Below, piece after piece: positions 8,469 to 16,255 of a stretch of 64,000 nt of DNA. A program made the translations under genes and the position numbers. The notes under the pieces are model-generated. The model made no database searches, was not told where the DNA came from, and saw nothing but the letters and a program-made list of their open reading frames with translations. The stretch comes from Kribbella kalugense (GTDB lineage Bacteria > Actinomycetota > Actinomycetes > Propionibacteriales > Kribbellaceae): NCBI RefSeq assembly GCF_004365875.1, contig NZ_SODF01000002.1:558001-622000 (forward strand), given 5' to 3'. The first letter of the stretch is position 1. Each line of letters opens with the position of its first letter.

Positions 8469-9542
8469 TTAGGCCGTGGCTATCAGAGGGGACGTGTGTC
8501 TGGGGACGGTACGGACGACGCGGGTGAGGCCGGCTGCGACGGTTCGGAGGATCGCTGAGCGGATGATTCCGTCGAAGGCGAGTGGGACGAGCATGACCTC
8601 GTCTGCCGTCGTACTCGCGACCAGTGCACCCAGCTCGGCCGCCACGGTCGCACGGGAGCCGACGACGTGACCTGGGTCGTCCAGCAGCCGTTCGGCGCGT
8701 CCACGCTCCCGTCCTGTGATCGGTTGTTCCAGTAGCGCCATCAGCTCGGCCGAGGTCATTCGTGGTCCCGCCGCGGCCAGCCGGGTCTTCACCCGCACGT
8801 ACTCCGCGAATCGAACGACTGCCTCCTCCTCGGAGTCCGCCGCGACCACGCCGACCGTCACAGCGACGTACGGCTGCACCTTGGGCCCGGTGGGCTCGAA
8901 GTGATCCCGGTACGCCGCGACCGCAGCCGGCGTGACCGAAGCCGCACAGTGGTGCGACAGGAAGACAGGCAGTCCACGTACGGCGGCAGTCACCGCAGCG
9001 CCCGGGTGGTCGGCCAGTACGAAGACTGGTGGCGGCAGTCCGGCCAGTGACAGTCGTACGTCGCCCACCTGCGCCCGGCCCGGCGTACCGTCGCGAAGGA
9101 ATCCGCACAGCTCGTCCAGCCGCTGCGGGAACGAGCCGCGCGCACCACCAGCGAGTGCAGCTGCAGTACTAGGTGCGACAGTGCGCTGCTCTCCCACGCC
9201 CAGGTCGATACGACTCGGGTACGCCGCTGCAAGCGCAGCGAACTGTTCAGCCACGACGAGCGGCTGGTGGTTGGTCAGTAGAAGCCCGCCGGCTCCCAAG
9301 CGGATCCGATCCGTCCGGGAAGCCAGGATCGCTGTGAGTACGGCCGGCGCCGCACCGCCGACGCCTCGGACACCGTGCTGTTCGGCCAGCCAGAACCGGC
9401 GGTACCCAAGGTCGTCGGCGGTCAGTGCCACCTCCGCTGTCTCCCGGAGAGCGGCCGCAGCCGACTGACCGGGCAGCTGCGGTACTACGTCCAGGACTGA
9501 GTGAGCCGAGACGGGCAATCCAGGAGCCAGAGGGGTGTGCAC
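8469..9542 (-). CDS. Luciferase-like (LLM) flavin- or F420-dependent oxidoreductase
   Basis: 357 residues from a GTG. A TIM-barrel bacterial-luciferase family protein: LSVLDVVPQ-like start (HSVLDVVPQ), YRRFWLAEQHG, TDRIRLGAGGLLLTNHQPLVVAEQFA, and RIDLGVG, all typical of the MsnO8-type subgroup. These enzymes use FMNH2 or F420 for oxygenation or hydride transfer. It is divergent from lanM with a 290-bp spacer and upstream of the aldehyde dehydrogenase on its own strand. LLM proteins occur in lanthipeptide pathways, for example GarO (sulfoxide formation) and F420H2-dependent reductases that turn dehydroalanine into D-alanine. The MsnO8-type subgroup is also common outside such clusters, so membership in the lanthipeptide module is only possible. 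Confidence 0.8.
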   Translation of the reverse strand: MHTPLAPGLPVSAHSVLDVVPQLPGQSAAAALRETAEVALTADDLGYRRFWLAEQHGVRGVGGAAPAVLTAILASRTDRIRLGAGGLLLTNHQPLVVAEQFAALAAAYPSRIDLGVGEQRTVAPSTAAALAGGARGSFPQRLDELCGFLRDGTPGRAQVGDVRLSLAGLPPPVFVLADHPGAAVTAAVRGLPVFLSHHCAASVTPAAVAAYRDHFEPTGPKVQPYVAVTVGVVAADSEEEAVVRFAEYVRVKTRLAAAGPRMTSAELMALLEQPITGRERGRAERLLDDPGHVVGSRATVAAELGALVASTTADEVMLVPLAFDGIIRSAILRTVAAGLTRVVRTVPRHTSPLIATA

Positions 9543-9610
9543 TCACCCACCGTGACAGCGGCTGTTCGGTTCACACATGGGGATTCGCCACCCAAGTTCC
9601 CACCGCCGTG

Positions 9611-9774
9611 CCCCCATCTGAACCGCCGCTACCGGCGACCGAAAATGGGGGTTCGGAGCCCTTGCCGGGCTTGGTTCCGCCCAGGCATCGTTCCGGTCGT
9701 GCCGCCAGGCCTTCCACCAAAGGTCACTCGGCCCGGTCCGCTGCCGCGGGGTGATCAAACCCTTGATCGTCACC
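9611..9774. promoter_or_regulatory. Regulatory spacer upstream of lanM with two inverted repeats
   Basis: The 290-bp space between the LLM gene and lanM holds no convincing gene. CCCCCAT 9611-9617 pairs with ATGGGGG 9645-9651, with CGCCG/CGGCG (9624-9628, 9633-9637) nested inside. Closer to lanM, GATCAA 9753-9758 and TTGATC 9763-9768 form a perfect dyad around ACCC, extended by GGTG on the left and CACC on the right with a one-base offset. The second dyad, about 60-80 bp before the lanM start, is a good candidate operator, possibly for the LuxR-type regulator of the cluster. No clear -35/-10 pair was found. Confidence 0.4.
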
Positions 9775-9832
9775 CTGCGGCAGACACCGGTCGCTCCTAG
9801 CTCCGAGCCAAGAATATGGGGGCTGAGTACCC

Positions 9833-12826
9833 ATGCCCGGGCACTGTCCCCGATGGCAGCCTGAGCCCGTGCTCAACTCAGCGGCCCGAACCAGCCAGTG
9901 CGACAACTGGTGGTCCGCCGGCGTGCGTCCGCACGAGCTGACCCACTCCGCGCCCGCCTGGGCCGAGTACGTCGAGCGCAGTACCTCCCTCCCACCGAGC
10001 GCGCCTGCCGCCGGTCGAGGCCCTGCAGGGACCGGTGTCACCGGCGGCTACACGTCAGGTGGGGCGGCCGGGACGGCGGATGGGTCCGGCACGGACTGGC
10101 GGCAGGCGCTTATCCGTTGCCTGGAACCGCTGCTGGACTCGGCCCGCCGGGACCTGGCCGCGGCCGGGCACAGCGGCGTACTCGCCGAGCAGTTCCTGCA
10201 GCGGCTCGGACTCCGCCTGGTGAAGCTGGCCGCGCGGACGCTGGTCCTCGAGCTGGCCCGGTCGCGGGACCGCGGCGAGCTGGCCGGCGATACCCCGTCG
10301 GAGCGTTTTCTCGACTTCACCCACCGGCTCGTCGGAGGGAGCGAACTGGCGGAGTTCCTGGCCGCGTACCCAGTGCTGGCCCGGGTCCTGGGCGAGTCGT
10401 GCCGACAGGGCGTCGAGGGTCACCTCGAGCTGTTGGCGCGACTCGCTGAGGACCGTGAGTCACTCGTCGCCGAGCTGCTGGACGGCCGGGACCCTGGTGC
10501 GCTGACCGCGATCGACCCCGGTGGCGATCCCCACCGGGGCGGGCGGTGCGCCGCGATCCTCACCTTCGCGAACGGACAGCGCCTGGTCTACAAGCCCCGT
10601 TCGCTCGAGCTCCACCAGCACTTCAACGCCTTCGTGGACTGGCTGAACGCCAAGACCGCGCTCGACATCCGCACCGTCCGCCTGCTCACCCGGGACGGCT
10701 ACGGCTGGCTCGGGTACGTCGTCCACGAGCCCTGCGCGGACCTGGCCGGAGTACGCCGGTTCTACCAGCGGCAGGGCGCTCTGCTGGCGCTGCTGTACGT
10801 CCTCGACGGCACCGACATGCACTTCGAGAACCTGATCGCCGCCGGTGACCAGCCGGTGCTGGTGGACGTCGAGACGCTGTTCCACCCCAGTCACCTGCCG
10901 GTGACCGCGTCCGGCCAGGATCCGGCGTACCGCGCGCTCCTCGGTTCGGTGTACCGCACTGCTCTGCTTCCGCTCCTGGTGTCGAGTGAGTACGGGGTTG
11001 CGGACGTGTCCGGGCTCGGTGGTGACGCCGGCTCGACGGCGCCGATGAGCGTGGCCGACTGGGCGGATGCAGGACTGGACTCGATGCACCTGGTCAGGCG
11101 ACCGGGGCGGTCGGACAGTGCGGCCAACCGGCCGACGCTCGACGGAGTGATGATCGAGCCGCGGGAACACGAGATCGCTGTACTCACAGGGTTCCGGGCC
11201 GCGTATGAGGCGATTGCCCGGCACCGTGACGAGTTCCTCGGACCGGAGGGCCTGCTGGCGCAGTGTGCGTCGGACCAACTCCGCTTCGTGCCCCGCAGCA
11301 CGAGTCTCTACAAGGGTCTGCTGGACGAGTCGACTCATCCGGACGCACTGCGTGACGCGGCCGGCCGGAGTCAACTCCTTGACCTGTTGTGGGATGCGGA
11401 CGAATCGCTGCACGCGATCGTGCCGTACGAGCTGGCCGATCTGTGGGCGGGCGACGTACCGCTGTTCACCGCCAGGCCGGACAGCCGGGACGTGTGGGCA
11501 TCCGACGGGACCCAGATCGCCGACGTGCTGGCCACCGACGGGCTTGGCGCGGTGGAGGCGAAGATCGCGGGCCTCAGTGATGTGGACGAGCATCGACAGG
11601 CCTGGCTGATCTCCGCGTCCCTCGCTACCAGGCCGGAGCCGATCAAGCACGTCAGCACTGCCGCGCGGCGCCACCTCGGCACGACCGACGCGGACCCCGA
11701 TCAACTGCTGGCCGCGGCTGCTGACATCGCCGACGAGCTCGTCGCACAGGTGATCAGTGAACCCAGCGGTGCGGCCAACTGGCTCGGTCTGGAGTTGCTC
11801 GACGACCAGCACTGGGCTGTGCGACCCATGGGCGCCGGACTCTCCAGCGGCTACATCGGTACGGCGCTCTTCCTCGCACAGGTCGGCGTACTCACCGGTG
11901 CGGACAGGTACTGCGAGCTGGCCCGCGACGCGATCCGTCCGATCCCGCAGCTGCTCGAAGTCCTGGCCGGAGACCTGGAGTCCACCCAACTGGTCGGGCC
12001 TGGTTTCCACGGGCTCGGCGGGATCAGCTACGGCCTCAGCCGGCTGTCCACGCTCCTTGATGACTCCGACCTCACCAACTGGCTGGCATCGTCGCTGCAG
12101 CTCACCGAGCAGCTGGTGCCAGACCTCACCAAGTTCCCGTCGTACGTCGAAGGCGCGGCGGGCGGGCTGGCCGCAATGCAAGCAATAGCAGGCATTCCGG
12201 CCGCCGACCGGCTGGCCGAGCGGTACGCCGATCACCTGGTCGACACGGTCGAGAGCGGCCTCCGTGGCCGAGTAGCAGCGGACCACGGCTTCGCTCACGG
12301 CTTCCAGGGAATCGCGTGGTCGCTCGGACAGTACGGCGTACCTGGTGACCGGTACACCGACGCGGCCCGAGCCGCGGCCGATCTCGATCGGCGCAACGCT
12401 CCGGCCGGCCACGGCTGGTGCTCCGGTGATGCCGGGACCGCACTGGCCCGGGCGTCGGCCGGTGTACCCGCGGACCTCGACAGCTACCTGAGGGACGCAG
12501 CAGAACGTCCGGTGCTCGCCGATCTGAGTCTGTGTCACGGCGAGCTCGGCGCGGTGGAGTCACTCCTGTGGCTCGCCGGACGCGAGCACCCGACCACAGA
12601 GGTGGTACGGCGACGCCGTACCGGGCTGGTGCTCGCCGCAGTACAGCAGTACGGGCCGCAATGCGGCACACCCCGAGCCGTTCCGTCTCCAGGCCTGCTG
12701 ACCGGTCTGGCAGGGATCGGCTACGGACTACTCCGCCTTGCGTTTCCCCAACGGATTCCTTCCGTGCTGCTGCTCCAACCAACCGCCGGGTCGAGGTGTG
12801 GCACAGCACCGGAGCCCACTGTGTGA
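9833..12826 (+). CDS. lanM: Class II lanthipeptide synthetase LanM
   Basis: 997 residues. Class II enzymes phosphorylate and eliminate Ser/Thr in a precursor peptide, then add Cys thiols to the dehydro residues. The N-terminal DUF4135 dehydratase region shows the kinase-like motif with D328, H330, E332 and N333 (DMHFEN), then D345 and E347 (VLVDVETLF). The C-terminal LanC-like cyclase retains H822 (AHGFQG), C863 (GWCSG) and C901-H902 (LCHGE), the catalytic His and three zinc ligands. Length and motifs are complete, so the enzyme looks active. Start uncertain: ATG 9833 has GGGGG 12-16 nt upstream. The next gene, 14 nt on, encodes the only plausible peptide substrate, and it has no Cys. No LanT transporter or protease lies nearby. 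Confidence 0.93.
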   Translation: MPGHCPRWQPEPVLNSAARTSQCDNWWSAGVRPHELTHSAPAWAEYVERSTSLPPSAPAAGRGPAGTGVTGGYTSGGAAGTADGSGTDWRQALIRCLEPLLDSARRDLAAAGHSGVLAEQFLQRLGLRLVKLAARTLVLELARSRDRGELAGDTPSERFLDFTHRLVGGSELAEFLAAYPVLARVLGESCRQGVEGHLELLARLAEDRESLVAELLDGRDPGALTAIDPGGDPHRGGRCAAILTFANGQRLVYKPRSLELHQHFNAFVDWLNAKTALDIRTVRLLTRDGYGWLGYVVHEPCADLAGVRRFYQRQGALLALLYVLDGTDMHFENLIAAGDQPVLVDVETLFHPSHLPVTASGQDPAYRALLGSVYRTALLPLLVSSEYGVADVSGLGGDAGSTAPMSVADWADAGLDSMHLVRRPGRSDSAANRPTLDGVMIEPREHEIAVLTGFRAAYEAIARHRDEFLGPEGLLAQCASDQLRFVPRSTSLYKGLLDESTHPDALRDAAGRSQLLDLLWDADESLHAIVPYELADLWAGDVPLFTARPDSRDVWASDGTQIADVLATDGLGAVEAKIAGLSDVDEHRQAWLISASLATRPEPIKHVSTAARRHLGTTDADPDQLLAAAADIADELVAQVISEPSGAANWLGLELLDDQHWAVRPMGAGLSSGYIGTALFLAQVGVLTGADRYCELARDAIRPIPQLLEVLAGDLESTQLVGPGFHGLGGISYGLSRLSTLLDDSDLTNWLASSLQLTEQLVPDLTKFPSYVEGAAGGLAAMQAIAGIPAADRLAERYADHLVDTVESGLRGRVAADHGFAHGFQGIAWSLGQYGVPGDRYTDAARAAADLDRRNAPAGHGWCSGDAGTALARASAGVPADLDSYLRDAAERPVLADLSLCHGELGAVESLLWLAGREHPTTEVVRRRRTGLVLAAVQQYGPQCGTPRAVPSPGLLTGLAGIGYGLLRLAFPQRIPSVLLLQPTAGSRCGTAPEPTV

Positions 12827-12840
12827 CAAGGGGTTACAGC

Positions 12841-13053
12841 ATGACCGCCCAGCACCACGATGTTCAGCACGGAACTCCGGCAGACGAGCAGTACGCGGCG
12901 CCGGACCGCACCGACCAGCTCGGCCCGATCGCGTTGCCGAAGTGGCACAAGGTCGCCGCCCGCGCGATGGCCCTCGCCGGGGTTGTCGGCATCAGCACCA
13001 TGGCCGCAGCCGTGATGGCTCCCAGCGGCCTCCCGTGGGTTGTCGGCGGATGA
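12841..13053 (+). CDS. Cysteine-free small peptide, candidate LanM substrate
   Basis: 70 residues, ATG 12841 with AAGGGG 7-12 nt upstream, 14 nt after lanM. The first half is hydrophilic and leader-like (His, Asp and Gln rich, residues 1-37). The second half is a hydrophobic Ala/Val/Met helix (residues 38-60), ending in APSGLPWVVGG. There is no Cys; Ser52, Thr53 and Ser62 are the only hydroxyl residues in the C-terminal half. Position between lanM and the regulator, a strong ribosome site and a hairpin right after it fit a precursor gene. If LanM acts on it, the product can carry dehydro residues but no lanthionine rings formed within the peptide. A membrane helper or unrelated peptide is the alternative. 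I recognise no family. Confidence 0.6.
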   Translation: MTAQHHDVQHGTPADEQYAAPDRTDQLGPIALPKWHKVAARAMALAGVVGISTMAAAVMAPSGLPWVVGG

Positions 13054-13086
13054 GCCACCCGCGGACACCAGCGAACGTTTGACGAA

Positions 13087-13119
13087 GTGGCCGGCCGTTC
13101 GCCTGGAGCGGCCGGCCAC
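13087..13119 (+). terminator. Perfect 11-bp hairpin after the small peptide gene
   Basis: GTGGCCGGCCG at 13087-13097 is complementary to CGGCCGGCCAC at 13109-13119 with an 11-nt loop. No T-run follows, as is common for actinobacterial terminators. It starts 34 nt after the stop of the peptide gene and ends 48 nt before the LuxR-type gene. It could end or attenuate lanM-peptide transcription. A TTGACG at 13079-13084 just before it has no matching -10. Confidence 0.55.
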
Positions 13120-13167
13120 GAGTCGAGTGCCTGCGCCGGCAACCATCAGTCGTTACAGTTGGCAACC

Positions 13168-16092
13168 ATGCAGACCCGTTCGCCTACGGTGGTCGGCAGA
13201 GACCGTGAGATCGACAGCCTTCACCGCCTGCTGGCCGGAGCCCGCAGCGGTCACGGTGGTGCGATCTTTCTGGTCGGCGAGCCCGGGATCGGCAAGAGCC
13301 GGCTGGCCGCGACGGCCACCACCCAGGCTCTCGACACCGGCCTGGCGATGCTGCGCGGAAGGGTCGGGGCGATCGGCACGATGGTCGCCTTCCGCCCGTT
13401 CACCGAGGCACTGCTCTCGTTGATCCGGCGCGGCGAGATGCCCACGACAGAAGGGCTCGGGCCGTACCGGCACGTGCTCGGCCGGCTGATCCCGGACTGG
13501 GACGACGGCACCGCACACGACACCGCTGCGTCACCAGTCGTACTCGGAGAGGCAGTGCTGCGGCTCCTCGCGCTGGTGGGCCGGGACCGCGGCTGTCTGC
13601 TGGTGCTCGAGGACCTGCACGGCTCCGACCCGGAGACGCTGGCCGTGATCGAGTACCTGCTCGACAACCTGGAGGACCAGCCGATCGCTCTGGTGGCGAC
13701 ACTGCGATCCGAGACGTGCGCGGCGTACGACCTGGCACGGCTGTCGGCGCAGCGCGGTTCTGCCGAACTGGACGAGCTGCAATCGCTGGGGCGGAGTGAG
13801 GTCGCCGAGCTCGCCGCGGGTTGCCTGGAGGTTCCGGTCGACAGCGTGCCGGAGCAGTTGGCCGACCAGCTGTGGCGCGGCAGCGCGGGAGTCCCTTTCA
13901 TCGTTGAGGAACTGCTGCAGGAGGCGAACCGCAGCGGACAGCTGGTGTCCGGTCCGGACGGCAGCGTGCAGGTGGTCGACGACCTGCAGACGACCGTCCC
14001 GCCCGCGGTGGTGCGCAGTATCGGCAGCCGTACCGCACAGCTCGGGCAGGAGTCGCGGGACATCCTTGTGCTGGCGGCCGTGATCGGCCACCGGTTCCCA
14101 CTGAGCGTCGTCCGCGAAGCCACCGGAACGGACGAACGGACGCTATTGGCAACGCTCCGGGCCGGCCTCGCCGCCCAGCTGGTCGGTCCGGACGAGCCGG
14201 CGCCGGACTGGTACGCGTTCCGGCATCCGCTGACCGCCGAGTCGTTGCTCGCCGGCCTGACGCCGACCGAACGCGCCACCTTGGCCCGGCGCTGCGCGGA
14301 CGCCGTCGAGGTGCTGCATCCCGGACTGCCCGGCGAGTGGTGCCCGATGGTCGCAGAGCTCGCCGAGGCCGGCGGTGACACCGTCCGCGCCGGCCGGCTG
14401 TTCGCGCTGGCCGGACGACGATCGTTCGACGACGGCTCGACCGGGTCGGCGGCGAACCTACTGGACCGCGCGAACACCTTGCTGGCAGCCGATCCCGACA
14501 TCGGCCACCGGGCCGACGTGCTCGGTGCCCTGCTGCTCGCACTCAGCGCGACCGGAGGCTTCGAGCATCTGGCCGTCCACGCCGCGACCGTCGACGAACT
14601 GGCCGACCGCAATCTCGACAGCCGCAAGGTCGCCGCGCTGCACGTCCAGCTCGCGAACGCGGAGATGGTGGCCGGCCGCTGGTCGGCCGCGCTCCAGCAT
14701 GTCGCGACCGCCCGGTCGCTGCTCGGCAGCGACGCCGGCGACGCCGACCTCGCGCCGATCGACGTGGTCGCCGCCAACCTCGAGTTCGCCCGGACGAGTC
14801 CGGGCCGGCTGAAGGCCGCTACCGAGCTGGCCACCCGCGCCGCCGCGGCGGCCGAACGCGCCGAGCTGCCCGAGGTGGCCTGCGAAGCCCTGCAGCTGCT
14901 GGGCATTCTGGCCCGCGAGCACGATCTCGACTCCTCGATCGACTACTTCCATCGGGCCCGGCAGATCGCCGAGGACCACGGGATGACGCTCCAGCGGGTC
15001 GTCTCGCACATCCTCCAGGCGGTCAGCGTCTACCTCGCCGACGGCAGCATCGTCGAGCTGGAGCGGTCCCGGCAGCAGGCCGTTCGGATCGGCGCCATCA
15101 CGCTGGTGTACGACGTGGACGGCATGCTCGGCCAGCAGCTGATCCTGCGGTCGGAGTACGCGCGGGCCGCCGAGATCATCGACGAATGCGTCGGGGTCAC
15201 CCGGCGGCTGCGGCTGGGCCGGTCGGCGACGTTCTTCCTGGCCACCAAGGCGATCCTGGAGGCGCACCAGGGCCGCAGGTCCGCGATGGAGGCGACACTG
15301 GCCGAGGCCGCGAACTGGGGCGGCGAGCGGGCGTCGTACGAGCTGCCGTACTCCTACGGCCTGGCCCGGACCATCTGCGCGCTGCTGGAGGAGAACCGCG
15401 AGCTGGCCGACTCCGAGCTGGCGCAGGCGCTCGCGTACGACGCACAGAACCCGACCACGTTCCACCTCTCCGGGAAGAACGGTCTGGCGTTGCTGCTCGG
15501 CGTACTGTCCGGACGCAACGGTTGGGCCCATTTCGAGGCGGTCACCGCGACCGCTGCGAGTGGGATGCGGTGGAACAAGCAGTTCGTGCAGTTCGCAGAG
15601 GCCGTGCTGCTCGGCCGGGACGGTCAGGTCGAGGCAGCCAACGCCAAGGTGCGGGAGGCTACGGAGACCGCAGTGCTGTTCCCGCTGGCGCGGCACCTCG
15701 GTCTGCGCTTGATTGCCGAGCCTGCCTACGCCGACGGCTGGGGTGATCCGGTCGCGTGGTTGCGGCTGGCCGAGGACTACTTCCACACCGCGGGCATCCC
15801 GGCCGTGGCGAGTGCTTGCCGCGGTCTGATGCGTCAGCTCGGTGCGACCGTCTCTCAGCGCCGGAACGGATCTGAGCTGGTTCCGGCGTACCTGCGGCAG
15901 CTGGGGATCACCACCCGGGAGTACGAGGTCTGCCGGCTCTTGGTGGACCGGATCGGGAACAAGTCGATCGCGTCCCGGCTGCACATCTCGCCGAGGACGG
16001 TCGAGAAACACGTGGCCAGTCTGATGACCAAGACCCAGCAACCGGACCGGGAGGCACTGAGCAGTTTCGCCCGAACGGTTTTTCCGGACTGA
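13168..16092 (+). CDS. LuxR-family ATP-binding regulator (LAL/MalT type)
   Basis: 974 residues from the ATG at 13168; the frame continues upstream through a GC hairpin and is not trusted. The N-terminus opens with TVVGREREI-like VVGRDREIDSL. Walker A is GEPGIGKS at residues 37-44, with Walker B near LLVLEDLHGSD. A long helical TPR-like middle follows, and the last 65 residues are a LuxR helix-turn-helix (LTTREYEVCRLL-like ITTREYEVCRLLVDRIGNKSIASRLHIS is spread over 905-935). Such regulators bind ATP and an inducer and activate adjacent pathway genes. Here the likely targets are lanM and the peptide gene, with the dyad at 9750-9774 as a candidate site. The start has no clear ribosome site. Confidence 0.88.
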   Translation: MQTRSPTVVGRDREIDSLHRLLAGARSGHGGAIFLVGEPGIGKSRLAATATTQALDTGLAMLRGRVGAIGTMVAFRPFTEALLSLIRRGEMPTTEGLGPYRHVLGRLIPDWDDGTAHDTAASPVVLGEAVLRLLALVGRDRGCLLVLEDLHGSDPETLAVIEYLLDNLEDQPIALVATLRSETCAAYDLARLSAQRGSAELDELQSLGRSEVAELAAGCLEVPVDSVPEQLADQLWRGSAGVPFIVEELLQEANRSGQLVSGPDGSVQVVDDLQTTVPPAVVRSIGSRTAQLGQESRDILVLAAVIGHRFPLSVVREATGTDERTLLATLRAGLAAQLVGPDEPAPDWYAFRHPLTAESLLAGLTPTERATLARRCADAVEVLHPGLPGEWCPMVAELAEAGGDTVRAGRLFALAGRRSFDDGSTGSAANLLDRANTLLAADPDIGHRADVLGALLLALSATGGFEHLAVHAATVDELADRNLDSRKVAALHVQLANAEMVAGRWSAALQHVATARSLLGSDAGDADLAPIDVVAANLEFARTSPGRLKAATELATRAAAAAERAELPEVACEALQLLGILAREHDLDSSIDYFHRARQIAEDHGMTLQRVVSHILQAVSVYLADGSIVELERSRQQAVRIGAITLVYDVDGMLGQQLILRSEYARAAEIIDECVGVTRRLRLGRSATFFLATKAILEAHQGRRSAMEATLAEAANWGGERASYELPYSYGLARTICALLEENRELADSELAQALAYDAQNPTTFHLSGKNGLALLLGVLSGRNGWAHFEAVTATAASGMRWNKQFVQFAEAVLLGRDGQVEAANAKVREATETAVLFPLARHLGLRLIAEPAYADGWGDPVAWLRLAEDYFHTAGIPAVASACRGLMRQLGATVSQRRNGSELVPAYLRQLGITTREYEVCRLLVDRIGNKSIASRLHISPRTVEKHVASLMTKTQQPDREALSSFARTVFPD

Positions 16093-16255
16093 ACAGCTCC
16101 GATTCCGGGCAGCGATGCGTGTGCTGGGGCATCTGACACCGGTTCGGTGATAGTTGTCGACTCACGCACCGGAATCCGCCAGCCGACGCGCAATTGATCA
16201 GTATTTACGAACGCTCGCTATCTATACTGTGCGAGTGGCAAGCAAGGGGTCGGAC

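Noticed and set aside
9425..9800. Two small plus-strand frames before lanM as lanthipeptide precursors
   Set aside because: Arg/Pro-rich, without leader character or a ribosome site, and overlapping the LLM gene or spacer; composition is that of random GC-rich reading.
10460..12538. 692-codon minus-strand frame inside lanM
   Set aside because: Shadow frame; the plus-strand LanM motifs are complete.
12841..13053. Reading the small peptide as the tail of a longer frame from 12532
   Set aside because: The upstream part is a shadow of the lanM C-terminus; the ATG at 12841 has its own ribosome site.
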